Shown in pieces: positions 40,560 through 51,567 of a stretch of DNA of 64,000 nucleotides. Origin of the DNA: Sanguinoderma infundibulare (Eukaryota; Basidiomycota; Agaricomycetes; Polyporales; Polyporaceae); the NCBI GenBank assembly GCA_032821775.1, contig JAVLRN010000002.1, positions 248,001 to 312,000 of the forward strand. The letters are read 5' to 3'. The notes under the pieces are model-generated. The model saw only the letters and a program-made list of their open reading frames with translations. It was not told the origin of the DNA and did not search any database. Position numbers and translations under genes: made by a program. How positions within the stretch are numbered: the stretch's first letter is position 1; each line of letters begins with the position of its first letter.

Positions 40560-43500
40560 GACGGCAAACTCACATGCACGGCATGCCAAAGCATTTTCAA
40601 GCAAGCCAGCCTCCACAGCCATGTCGCTTCACAAAAGCACATCAAGTCAGTAGGTCTTGAACAGGAGCACATACAATAGAACACAAACGTTGAGGCACGA
40701 GCCGATGCTGCGGAGAGGGAGGCGGAACGTGAACAGTTTGCGATGCTTGTCGATGGCGGAATGACCTTTGGTCGGTCTGAGCCAGGGATCCCGGATGGTC
40801 CTCCCATTGTTTCGGCAGAGGAAGAGGCAGTATGGAATGAGTTTCTCCAGAATAGCCCCAATTTCACGATGGATGGTGCTGATCAAGGGGAGGAGAGGGA
40901 GAGAGCCCGTCTGGAGGAGGCAATCGAAACGTTTGGAATCTGGGACTCCGAGCGTTCAGCCTTTGAACTTGGTTTCCATTTTGGGAAGGATCTGTCGCAG
41001 GATGACCCCTCGCTGCTTGGACTCGAAGCAACGATGGTGAGCGAGGATGCATTCCTTGCAGACATCCTCACTAATACACTCGGTTGGTCTCTATTGCTAT
41101 TCACTATTTGAGTTGATCTACTAGAACATATCTCACAAATCTGGCACAGATCTCAATGACGACTCGAGGCCTCTTGCAGAAGACGTTGACCTCAATGTAG
41201 ACCCCCGTTCCGACACCTATCCATATCCCAATCATCCGGTATGTTGCAATACTGATATTTGTATGTCCTGCTCACAGTTAGATTAGACATTCCTCCTTGA
41301 TGTTGTCGATAACATCCTGTGCACACCAATCGCTGACTCTCTCATGAAGTTGTTTATTTTTGTGCTTCGTGAGTCTGGCGTGAAGGGAATACCAACATTC
41401 TCCGCCTTTCGGCGACTGCAAGCACAACTCAGGGATCACTTCGGTGTCCCGATCATATCCCATACCTCACTGCGAGGACACCGCTTCTCAATCGTAGATC
41501 TGTGGATAGTTATTGCAAAGGCATGTTGTATTTCTCATCTAACAGCCATGTTCACTCCTTATATTTCACAATTTTAGGACTGGATGAACAGGAAAATCCG
41601 TCGACATATCCATGTGTACCCGGAGATCCCAGATGGACCAATCACGGAAACTTGGCATGTGGAGAAGTGGCACAAAGGTCTTAACCTTTCGACATTGAGT
41701 CCAATGTACAACGCTGGTGAGAAGCACTACTACGTTCAAGAACTCGCACGTCTTTCAAGTGGCGAGCTAGCAATACCCGTGCGATGGGTGGTGTATCAAG
41801 GCAAGGTTCATGCCGACATACATACAGTCACCATGTCCACAGAGGTGCGCATAACTCATCCTATCATGTCTCGGAACACTGGCAGCTATGGATCAGACAC
41901 CAGCTCCAGTGCTGGTGTACTGCCTCATCCCACCCCTTGCAGCCAGTTCAGCTCAACATGGCTGCATTCATCATATGAGGGTCCTGAGTTGTGGGGAGCG
42001 AGTCTCATACCCACACTGATGATGCACTAACTGATGCGTTTGAGAAGTGCAAGTCAGCCCCAGGCCTACAACCTTCTGCTTTCCAGCTTGTGGTCACGGT
42101 GCTTAAAACTAATTTCTGATGTGACAGGGAGAGGCGACGGTAGATACTGAAACCACTCGCATGGTGCCAGTTGAAGACTTCACTCACAACTACTTCGATT
42201 TGGATGAGGCAGGATCTCTACCACTTCGGTGGATGGGTATGATATCTCAAGAGTCTTGCTGTGGCCAGTTACTGATAGATTATTGCCACAGATGAAAGTG
42301 TTGTACCAACAATGCCCAACCCTTTGCGCGAGCTTGCTGAGGGCGAGCCATTATATTCCAGTTTTGTAAATCACTTCGCCGATGACGTCTCAGGGAACCG
42401 GTCAAAGTCCTGGAACAAACACTACAATGCATACTTCACCCATGCCAACCTACCACGCCGCCTTCTACAACAGGAGGCGCATGTACACTTCATCTCAACC
42501 TCACCCAATGCATCAGCCCCTGAACAGTTTTTTGCCTTCAAAGAGGCTGTTGAGTAAGTAATGAGAATATGAACAGTTTAGTAATTTTTGACTTGAATTA
42601 CTAGGTCGACGCACACGAAGCCAGTTCGTGTGCTTGATGCTTTGAACTCACAGCCTGCTCGCTTTCAAATCTTCATCAATGCTGAGCCTTCAGACAATCC
42701 AATGCAGAGCGAGCTTTCGGGGCACATTGGAGGTAAAGGAAACCTGTTTTGCCGGAAGTGTGAAGCTGGAGGAACAAAGGCATACAAGGAATCTGATGAG
42801 GGCTTTCATGCTCTCTTTTTGGTATGTCTTTGTGCCTTTTAATTGTCATCTGGGTGTGGATGTGCTGGTGGTCACTAACTGGTCATCAAGCCTGGCAAAC
42901 CACGCTCAAGTGAGAAGACACTTCTCGAGATCAAGATGCAGGTCAAACTCGCATGCCTTGGAGTCGCATCGCACGTTCAAAGTCGACAGACAGATCATGG
43001 AGTAAAGGATGGATACACGCAGTACTGGATCGACAACCTAATTGATCGTGCTCGCCTCGCAAAGAGACAGAATCCGACACGCCCAGATGCAGAGATTCAA
43101 GCTGAACTCATGGAATGGGTCAATGCAAATGCTGCAAAGATATACAATCCATTTCTCACTCTTCAAGGTCTGCAGTGATTATTTCTCTATCCAATCCCCC
43201 TAACGCCAGTGGTTTGTAGGTCTTGATCCAGCAATTGATACACCAGTCGAAATCCTCCATACTGTGCTTCTCGGCATTGTCAAGTATGCCTGGCATGGGA
43301 CACACACAACATGGTCAGATGCGCAGAAGTCAACCTATGCCTTGCGACTTCAGGCAACAAACACAGACCATCTTTCGACTCTACCCATCCGTGCAAACTA
43401 CATCATGCAGTATGCGAACTCACTCATTGGACGGCAGCTCAAGACCGTGGTCCAGGCCACAGCATTTCATGTCTACGACTCACTTCCCAAGCTGAAGTAC

Positions 43501-44980
43501 GAGCTCTGGCTTGCGGTCGGTGACATGACAGCCCTCCTGTGGTGTCCGGAGATTCGCGATATGGAGATCTACAAGGCATTTATCTCTTTACTACATGTAT
43601 GCACTAAGCTTGACAAAACTGCCACAGGGAGATCTGACAACTGCAATTGCCAATGTTTTTGACATCTTTGCTGAGATCGATCCTACAAAGATGGTTGAGA
43701 AAGTCAAACTCCATGTCCTCAGTCATGCACCAGACGACGTAGTCCGGTTTGGTCCTCTGGTGGGTATGGCCACTGAAGGCTTCGAATCATTCAATGCCAT
43801 CTTTCGAAACGCTTCCATTTACTCTAATCATCAGTCTCCCAGCCGAGACATTGCCCGTAAGCTCGCTGATCAGGAGGCATTGAAGCACCGGATCCTGGGG
43901 ACATTCTGGCCCACCCAAGATGGAGGTTGGACACAGGTCGGCTTTCGAGTCCGCGACTTCCTCCAACATCACCCCACAATGCAGTGACTTGTTGGATGGA
44001 CCGAGAATGAAATCCTCAGACCCGGTTCATTCAAACTTGCCCCCATTCCGAAGGGTGAAAAGGAACATCCCACTGTTCAGCTCTGTCAGACCTCAGCTCT
44101 AAATGCACTCAACAAGACTTCATACAACCTTGACTCAATATGGTCAGTCAGCCAATATATTGTGTCACAGGCGGAGGACCAGTGTCGCTTGGGCTGCTGG
44201 GTCTATGCGCAATCACCCATAAATGTTTGGTCTCTGTCACATTTGAAGCCTACTTACACACTCACAATTTTTTTGAAGGCTGCATCAGGTGTAATGGGAC
44301 GCATCGATGCCATCCTTGGAGATCAAAACACTGGTACCGCCTTGGTGGTGCTCGATGTATTCGAGGTTGCTGCCACTCGACATGAGACACTCAAAATGCC
44401 AGTCCTCTTGCGACGGCAAGGAGAACATTCAATACTTATTCTCAAATCAACGGTAGGGTCATTTCTCAGTGAAGACATCTAACTTACTTTCATTTTATTT
44501 CAGGATATCAAGTTTGCATTCAATGTGCAGCATGATTGCACATTTGCAGGGTGTTCAGCATCTGGAAAGCGCTTTGTACGTGAAGAGCGTGAAGATACGA
44601 CTATCACCGAGAGCTTTATCGAGCACAAGACGAGTGTCACGTGATACATTATCAATACCCACTCTCTCCATAACCCGCACCTCATCCGAGCCTTCCTACC
44701 ACGCGAGTTAATTGCACCAATACCTCGTTCAACAAAGCGCCGCGAAGATCATGACCGGTTTGCTCACATTCTACAAGAGAATCTGCATCAAAAATGCGCA
44801 GCCCGCAAAGCACGACAGGAGGCCAAAAAGAAGGCTGCAGCGGAGGAGACTGGAGGTGATGGAGTAGTAAAAGAGAGTAATGCTGCTGAAAATCAGTTAG
44901 ATCCAGATGCTGCGGATGCCCTCGTGGAATCTGGGTCTAAGGAGGGTGGGAGGAAGCGGCGGCGGGAAGGGTCACAGTAG
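40560..44980 (+). pseudogene. Large multi-exon transposase-like gene of a multicopy Agaricomycete family
   Basis: It begins with a zinc-finger-like motif (C-T-A-C near 40580, then H-X5-H). Downstream exons contain [92 protein letters not shown] and F-E-S-F-N-A-I-F-R. The order matches a very abundant family of transposon-encoded proteins; it is neither KDZ nor tnp2, and I cannot assign a named superfamily. Two in-frame TGA codons (43985-43987, before L-V-G-W-T-E, and 44642-44644, before Y-I-I-N-T-H) interrupt an otherwise continuous reading. The C-terminus is Lys/Ala-rich. About 10 short introns. Confidence 0.6.
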
Positions 44981-45203
44981 CCTGAGCCCAGTAATGCTCA
45001 GTACCATACTGCCAATAGCACATGGGGCATTAATTACTAAGCAAAACGGAGGGTCACAGTAGATGCACATAGTCAGCTTACATGTCTGTGAAAGATATGG
45101 TGCAACTTGGCTGGGAGAACGCTGCACAACGGCACCCTCAGCATTGATGTTCCGGTGTTGGCGTTTGGTAAGGTCTCACCCGATTTGGCACTTTAGACGC
45201 TGA

Positions 45204-45695
45204 GTGCATCGCTTTCGCCCATGTCCAAGCTTCATCTCATCCATCTTCCTGCACACATTCAACATCCTCAGGCTCCGAGACCCATTCGCACGCACCATCC
45301 GGCGTCTCGACCACCTTTCCCACAACCAGCTCTGCCCAGCTTCTGAATGTTTCGGGACACGGCCCACTGGCGCATCATTGACACCGAACCCGAATGCTTC
45401 CTCCGGAGATCAAGGTCAATGACACATGCCTCGCCCATCATCGTCGGCTGCGTTCCTGCACCAGCGCATGTCCCAGGGCCAGCTCCAGCCACCATCGACT
45501 CCCCAGCCCGGTCAAATGGTGAGGTCAAGCCAAGGTCAGCAACCACATGCACCTCAGCCCCAGATCGGCAGCATGGGCTCATCGTCTATCCTGCCCCGTC
45601 CCCCAACTGCCTTCTCGCAACACGATCACAGGATCCATGCACATGCAACAGCAACATGTATACAGACCATTCCACTAAAATCACCACAATTGTAA
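45204..45695 (+). pseudogene. Gln/Pro-rich reading frame with in-frame TGA, unidentified
   Basis: One plus frame spans the region with a single TGA at 45423-45425 and no clear start. It has a Leu/Arg-rich first half and a Gln/Pro/Ser-rich second half (S-Q-G-Q-Q-P-H-A-P-Q-P-Q), like a piece of a transcription-factor tail. It may be a captured fragment. Weak evidence. Confidence 0.25.
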
Positions 45696-46639
45696 GGTAG
45701 CCGGAGGGGAGAAAATGCCATAATTGCTGTCGAGCCGCCGCCGGCTGGGGCCTGTGATTTTGCCGCAAGTGCTGCCCGGCCGCTGTCAATTTCGTCCTCT
45801 ATTCTGCCATGCGGCCGGTGGGCTTCAAAATCCAACGGTGGCCGTCTACCGTCCGTGTTTACTTTTAGATTGGATTTCTGCATACAGGTCATGGTGTACT
45901 CATTGATTCCACTTCCCTGTGTGAATGACCGGGGGTGCTATTAACGTGTAAACCATAGATGATCGCCGGCCGGTGGCGGATGGTGCCTACTAATGCTGTC
46001 CGGCCGGGCTGTGATAGTAGCTGCTGCTGCCGACCGGCCGGTTCAGCATGGTAGCTGCTGCCACCATCCGCGCGCGAACCCGTGGTAGCTGTGGCTACCA
46101 TCCGGCCGGGGCATCATGGTCGCCGGTACTATCATACAGCCGCTGCTCGCCCTCCCTTACACATATTCCAGTTTTTCCGTCGTTTCTTCCGCAGTCAGCA
46201 CATGGTGGGTACATGCCACCCATCATGTCAATTCGGCACCTATGCACACCGGTTAAACCTGGTGCCACCCGGCCGGTCAGCGCACATACCTACAAATGTA
46301 TCCCGGCCCTTTGACACCTACTGTCCGACCGATGTGTGCTTGTCTTCTGGAGTCGTCGTCTGATGTCCGGCCGGTCGCCATCGGTCAGTGCGTGTACCAT
46401 CTGGCCCCTCGAACATATGACTATGGACATCATCCGGCGGGAGTTTTGTTCATTCTGCAGCTACCATCCAGCCCCGCGACAGTGTACAGGCATCGTTCTT
46501 CTCAGTCCGCCATACCTGAGGCATTCCCTCTGTGGTGGCCGGCCGCATGGCATTCCCCCCGACCGGTTCACCACGGCCGTACGGCATCAACACCCGCACC
46601 TGCTCACCGCCCGGTGCGTGATGTATTCTCTAAGGTAAC

Positions 46640-46965
46640 TATCCAACCCCAGTCGCATGTAGCATCCCACGTCGGGGCCTGTCTGGGACTCAATCTGCCC
46701 ACTCCGGAGCCCATGCCCACTAACATTAAATGTTTTCTTGCCCAATTCATATCCATGCTCGTGCCTGTCACCTGTTCTGAGCAATATTTATTGTCGTACA
46801 TGCCACCCGGTTATGCAAGTGCATTTACACATTTAATGATGTGCGTGAGTCAATAGGGATTTGATAGTGATACTGGTGCAAGCTCCCGTGGCGTAGTGGT
46901 CTGTGCGTCTTCTTGAGCGCTACGCTGCTCGTGAAGCCCTGGGTTTGATTCCCACCACGGTCCTA
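46640..46965 (+). repeat. SINE-like repeat with tRNA-like 3' part (copy 2)
   Basis: A box TGGCGTAGTGG at 46889-46899 and B box GGTTTGATTCC at 46942-46952. The upstream 230 bp align with 30490-30640. Confidence 0.6.
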
Positions 46966-47219
46966 GACCACAGTTGTAACAAGTTTTTTTTTTCAGATGA
47001 ACGGTGCGCAATAGCACGACCGGGGTGTTCACCCAATTACTAGGGTCCATTTGCACAAGTAGTATTCTGTTCATTCTGCCACTACCTTCCGGCCCCGCCA
47101 CAGTGTACTGCCAGCCCAGAACAGCAATAATCCAAGATGCCACCTGACCGGAGCCCACAGAATGATGTAAAGATTATGGCCATCGAGGCGAGTACTAGAG
47201 GCGTTTGGTAGCAGTACTG

Positions 47220-47312
47220 GTACAAGGTACTGTGGCGTAGTGGTCTACGCGTCTTCATGAGCGCTACCAGCACTCGTCAAGCCCTGGGTTCGATTCCCGG
47301 CATGGTCGATGC
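47220..47312 (+). repeat. tRNA-like SINE head (copy 3)
   Basis: A box TGGCGTAGTGG at 47233-47243 and the best-preserved B box GGTTCGATTCC at 47287-47297; the sequence between is similar to copies 1 and 2 (gtcttcatgagcgct). A true tRNA fold is not convincing. Confidence 0.55.
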
Positions 47313-47419
47313 ACGAGCAACAGGTCTTTTTTCCCCACATAACTGTGCTGCGTCTGTTTGCACGACTATTAACTTCAACAATTCAAAACATTTTTAAGAG
47401 GGCCATTGCGCTCACTGGA

Positions 47420-47858
47420 GCGGTGACCGGCCGGACGCCATTCGTGGTGGCACACTGCGACCGGCCGTGTGCGTGTTGTACTCGCCAACGTCACCCGCCC
47501 GGGATGCAACGTTGTATTACAGGTATGTGCGCACCTAGACTGTGTGACTTGTTTCTGTGTTGTCCTTCGGCTCCGACTAACGTTTTATTCTTCCGGACAC
47601 ATTTGTTGCAGTACACCGGTTCGTGATCCCTCGCCGGGGTGGGGACCGGTCGGATGGCATTCGTGGCTGCGCTCTGCGTCCGGCCGTGTACCGACCGTAC
47701 CCACAAACGTCACCCGCCTGGGATGCAACGTTGTATTACAGGTATGTGCGCACCTAGACTGTGTGACTTGTTTCTGTGTTGTCCTTCGGCTCTGACTAAC
47801 GTTTTATGCTTCCGGACACATTTGTTGCAGTCCAGTAGTTCGTGATACACATTCCATA
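47420..47858. repeat. Tandem duplication, period 219 bp
   Basis: The segment around 47501 (gggatgcaacgttgtattac) recurs at 47720. About 130 bp to the right of these points are nearly identical (a few substitutions); the left halves are more diverged. Confidence 0.8.
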
Positions 47859-47859
47859 T

Positions 47860-48520
47860 TCCTCTCGACACGCAGTTGACATGTAATACATTTATATTCG
47901 CGCGGTGGGCTCCAGAAATGACGGGTGAACGCGCAAACAGTCGCCCTCGCGCGCGCACACGCGCTGGACCCTGCCGCTTCGCACGTGCCAGTCCCCGTGC
48001 CGTCGTGCAGCGCGCGCCTTGACCACATCGTCGAAGAAACCCGGAAGTCAAATTGAACCACTACCGGAATGTGCAACAGCGCTACGAGCGTGTCCGGGGA
48101 AGCCGACGCGAGAGTAACATGAGCATCGGTGATGCCCTGAAGACCGATGAATACGAGTACGGTGCCGGTTCCGACGAGGAATGACGTAAGGATCGTCATC
48201 GTGTACGAATAGCACAGCTCCATGTAATCCGGGAAGGAATTCAAAAGTGATCTCCGGTGACAAAGGTTTTGATCGGCTAACACGGTCACACGGTCGTGCG
48301 ACCCACTCGAACGCGTCCAAAAGCGGTTCGGGCGAAGTTGAGGAGGGGCATGGGAGCCTTCGAGGAAGAATAGGGCCTAGGGCTTGAACACGAGGCCCAA
48401 CCTGAGTGGATACCAAAGGAGCTGGTGTCGTAATGGACGCCGCGAGAGGAGAACGTTCCGAGAAGCTTAAAGGAAGAAGTCAGAACCACACGAGCGCCCA
48501 ATTATTCCGTAACGCTCATC
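47860..48520. other. No gene seen; CpG-rich stretch
   Basis: Contains a CpG-rich segment (47895-48030), unlike the CpG-poor repeats to its left, and only short frames. Confidence 0.35.
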
Positions 48521-49158
48521 ATGCCGCTGGTTCTTCAAGTTCTGCCTCCCTTCCAGGACTCGTTCGCGGGCGCCCAGGAGCTCCGTCGGACTTCATTCGG
48601 CCTGAACAGTGCGCTCGAAAACCAAGTCCAATGACGGCTGGACGGGCTGGGGAACAGAATCGTGTCTGGCGACGCACGGCCAGTGTTGGAACATGAGGTA
48701 AAGACCATCGTCGAAGACTTGGTACGCCCGCAGCACCTAGGTTGATTGACAGCTACTGAACCACACTGGAAGATGTACCTGGCTGCGAACGCGGGGTCCT
48801 GGGGTGCTTTCGAAGCACTCCCATCGGTGTCGAGGCGTTGTTCACGCGATTGCGCGACATTGTGGAACTCGCTCCGCCGGCTTTCGAGGTGGCCCGGACC
48901 ACGCGCCGCTACGTAGGGCAGGTGCAGGACCTCATCCTGATCGAAAGCACTCGTGATCGCCTTGTGCAAGTTTGTCGGGACCGAGCGAACACCATCGAAT
49001 TACGGGACCTGGTCTCGCGGCTCGATCCTCCGAACCCCGGATTTGCAGCAGACATGAACGAACTGGTGGCCCAAACTGCAGCTGCCGAAATCGAAACGGC
49101 ACGCGCGTTCAGCGCGACGAACTTCCAAGTGACCGACCGCGAGGACTACTATCTTTAA
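48521..49158 (+). pseudogene. Helical protein of a KDZ-block companion gene, interrupted
   Basis: ATG 48521 gives M-P-L-V-L-Q-V-L-P-P-F-Q-D-S-F with helical continuation to Q-V-Q, then TGA at 48632-48634, then R-L-D-G-L-G-N-R-I-V. The downstream part (about 48775-49158) reads L-F-T-R-L-R-D-I-V-E-L-A-P-P-A-F-E-V and ends with T-D-R-E-D-Y-Y-L. The splice between the parts is unclear. The predicted helices suggest a coiled-coil protein. Function unknown. Confidence 0.4.
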
Positions 49159-49386
49159 AAAGAAGGCCTCGGCGAAGTCGTTGAGGAAGATTGAGGACGC
49201 AGGTAAGAAGGATGATGATTGCCAAAAAGGGACGAGTTCGACACTAGGTTTGGACCCTGTCGGAAGCGAAGGCGCGAGGTTGCAGTTAGACCCTGCATGT
49301 TGTAGGTAGCCCGTGAACAAAATAGCTTGTCGGTTTGCCCACCGCTTATCCTCGCACACACACCATCCCTCGCACCACCGCCCACC

Positions 49387-50078
49387 ATGCCCGCGCTCAC
49401 CGATGCCGATGTAGACTCCGTTGCCACCGCCTTCCTGTGCAGGCTCATCGACGACGTGCTTGGCACCATCCGCGCAAACGGCCGGCTCGGCCCCCACCAC
49501 CACCAGGTCGTCGCCGTCGCCGCCAACTTCATGTCCATCGTGCGGGGCCTTCCCGCCGACGCCGACGCGGACCCCCTCTTCCACAAATTCCTCGGCGGCC
49601 TTCGTGCGTTTGAAAACGACCGGTTGTATGACCCCCGCGCAATCTACGACCTCACCGCCATGTACTCGACGTACACCCGGACACAACACTACGCCGCCGC
49701 TCGCAAGGAGTTCGACCACGCGAGCGACGAGTTCCGGACTGCCCGGGAGCTCCACAGCCAATCCATCGCGCAGTCGCTCGCGCACACTAACCCTGGCTAC
49801 GCCGTCGGCGTCGCCGGCCGCTTGCGCACTGCCAAGGACTGGCTGGAGGCCGCGTTGGACGTGTTGTCCATCGCGGAGTACGCCTGTAAGTAAACGTCCA
49901 TTCTCCCCGTCTGACTGACCACTAAAAAGGTTGCACAGTGGTCCGGTCCATGGTGACCGGCAAGTACTGGTGCGCCGGCGAGGGGCCGAACACGCCTACG
50001 GTCAAGGAGGAGGACGAAGAGGAGGGCGAGTGGGGTGACGAGGACGCAGAGGGCGAGGACGATGTCGAGATGGAGTAG
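49387..50078 (+). CDS. 215-residue helical protein with acidic tail, unknown
   Basis: Exon 1 (49387-49885) and exon 2 (49930-50078) join in frame through a 44-nt intron. The protein starts M-P-A-L-T-D-A-D-V-D-S-V-A and is mainly helical (F-L-C-R-L-I-D-D-V-L, H-H-H-Q-V-V-A-V-A-A-N-F). It ends in a Glu/Asp-rich tail (K-E-E-D-E-E-E-G-E-W). It is intact, with no stop or frameshift. It lies at the left edge of the KDZ block and is probably a companion gene of that element. Family not recognised. Confidence 0.6.
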
Positions 50079-50399
50079 GGAGCGTCGTGGGAAGACTCGC
50101 GCAAAGGACGCGCGAGGTAAAAGGTCGTGGACCGAACGTTTTTCTTGTCGAATTGCATAGCCAGTCGAACCCCGTCTTGCAGTGAGATTCAACCCGCGTC
50201 AATTAAGTCGAAAGAAACACTGAGTGAAGTCTGCATCCCCCCCGCTGAAAGACGAACAGTGAGGGTTCCATACGGAACAAAACTGAATCCAAAACACGAG
50301 CTGATGCCGAAAATAAAAGAAACTGAATCCCAGCGCAACGCACAATATGTGCGCGCGCATTCGGCAAGGACGTACGCGCCCCCACAGTTGCAATCATAT

Positions 50400-50690
50400 C
50401 ATTAAATGGGTAAACACGCCTCGAGAGCATGGTGGTATGTACGACCATGAATATCGCTTGGCCGGGTAGCGGGCATGAGCATGGATCGATGTTAGTTGAC
50501 ATTTCCTCCCGAGTGGGCACATCCTATCCCGGAGTGCCCGGCCGCGTGCCATACATGCACACATCCGCCGTCCGGCCGCGCTGCAGTCCTGGCAACACCT
50601 TCGCAACAGTTTCTTCAAGCTCCGGAGTCTCTGCAAAATTACAAACACATCTGATGGACTTATTCTATGGTTATCCCATACGCCCATTTC
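50400..50690 (-). repeat. Inverted copy of the SINE-associated repeat
   Basis: The reverse complement matches 30330-30560 (including the cctggactgcagcacggccgg-like and cttggtaatttttaagagactcc-like parts). The tRNA-like end is absent in this copy. Confidence 0.6.
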
Positions 50691-50703
50691 GACTCCGAAA
50701 CCT

Positions 50704-51445
50704 CTACTTGTCCTCTCCGAGTTCGGCCATCTGGCTCGTAAGTGCGTTCATCCGCTGTTCCTTTTGGTCGATAGTCCTCATGATCCCGTCGCTCACACGT
50801 TCCATGCCCATTTTCCAGTCATTTAGATCTTGCTCGAACATCAGGATCGGAGCAGCCTGGAAGCAGGAGTTAGCGCCCCGTCTCTCTCAAACACAATTTC
50901 TTACCACAAACTTCTCGGGATCCCTCCACCAGCTCGGGCGTCCCCTCGGGGCCCCACGTTCATCCCAGAGCCACCACTGCGCGAAGCCCCATTCATGTCC
51001 AATGTCTCCGGCGACATTGTCCAGGCCTGCGGTCATCCGGAGGTAGGACTCTCGGTCTAACTGCGTGATATCAAACGACATCCGGCCGTCCGTCCACGTC
51101 ACGCCAGAAAGGAGGGCTTGCAGTGGTGCGGGCAGCTGAACAGACTGAGAACCGCGATTCGATTTGTTCTCGTCGAACACCACGGCGGCCTCGACTCCTG
51201 TCGCATGTATTGTGCTCCACTGGCAACACGATACATCAGCAAACTCATGCCCTCCCGGCCAAAGTCAGACTCACGAGTTCCCGGGCAATTCCATGGTTCC
51301 ATCGCCTCAGCGTTATCTCCTCCGGAGAGGAAGGAAAGGCTACCAGTGCCTTCCGGATGCGTCCCAACGTAAGCAGAATCTCCGCTCGACACCCCCACAG
51401 GGTGGTAGACGCTTGCAACGGTGGTTGTGTCGTGTTCATAGTCAC
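50704..51445 (-). CDS. Companion gene downstream of the KDZ transposase, unknown
   Basis: Minus-strand exon-like blocks: M-N-T-T-Q-P-P-L-Q-A-S-T-T-L-W (near 51439), then V-V-F-D-E-N-K-S-N-R-G, W-T-D-G-R-M-S-F-D-I-T-Q-L-D-R-E-S-Y and W-A-plus-Trp-rich segments (G-F-A-Q-W-W-L-W-D-E-R), then after a 48-nt intron M-F-E-Q-D-L-N-D-W-K-M-G and a coiled-coil ending A-E-L-G-E-D-K at 50704. The last intron is clear; the first junction is out of phase with the best sites, so the start is uncertain. The gene lies just downstream of the transposase on the same strand. Confidence 0.45.
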
Positions 51446-51567
51446 GACTGTACCCGGCCGGGAAGATGCTCCAGCAAATAACTAGCACGACGGTTGATGG
51501 CGCAATGGAAGAGAACGACACCGGCATCCAAATATTACAGTGGCAATCAGATAAGAGCTATGGGCGC

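Larger units (their letters stand above)
45720..47440. repeat. Repeat zone dense in CCGGCCGG palindromes
   Basis: Exact octamers at 45966, 46000, 46034, 46102, 46269, 46367 and 47427, plus many one-off variants. No convincing gene. The same palindrome is frequent at 24.0-24.3 and 30.9 kb. Confidence 0.55.

Noticed and set aside
47220..47312. A functional tRNA gene
   Set aside because: A and B boxes are good, but I cannot draw a full acceptor stem and anticodon arm, and related copies are decayed and embedded in repeats.
51099..51527. Secreted protein with an N-terminal signal peptide
   Set aside because: The hydrophobic start overlaps the companion gene exons in another frame and its C-terminal part shadows the Trp-rich exon.
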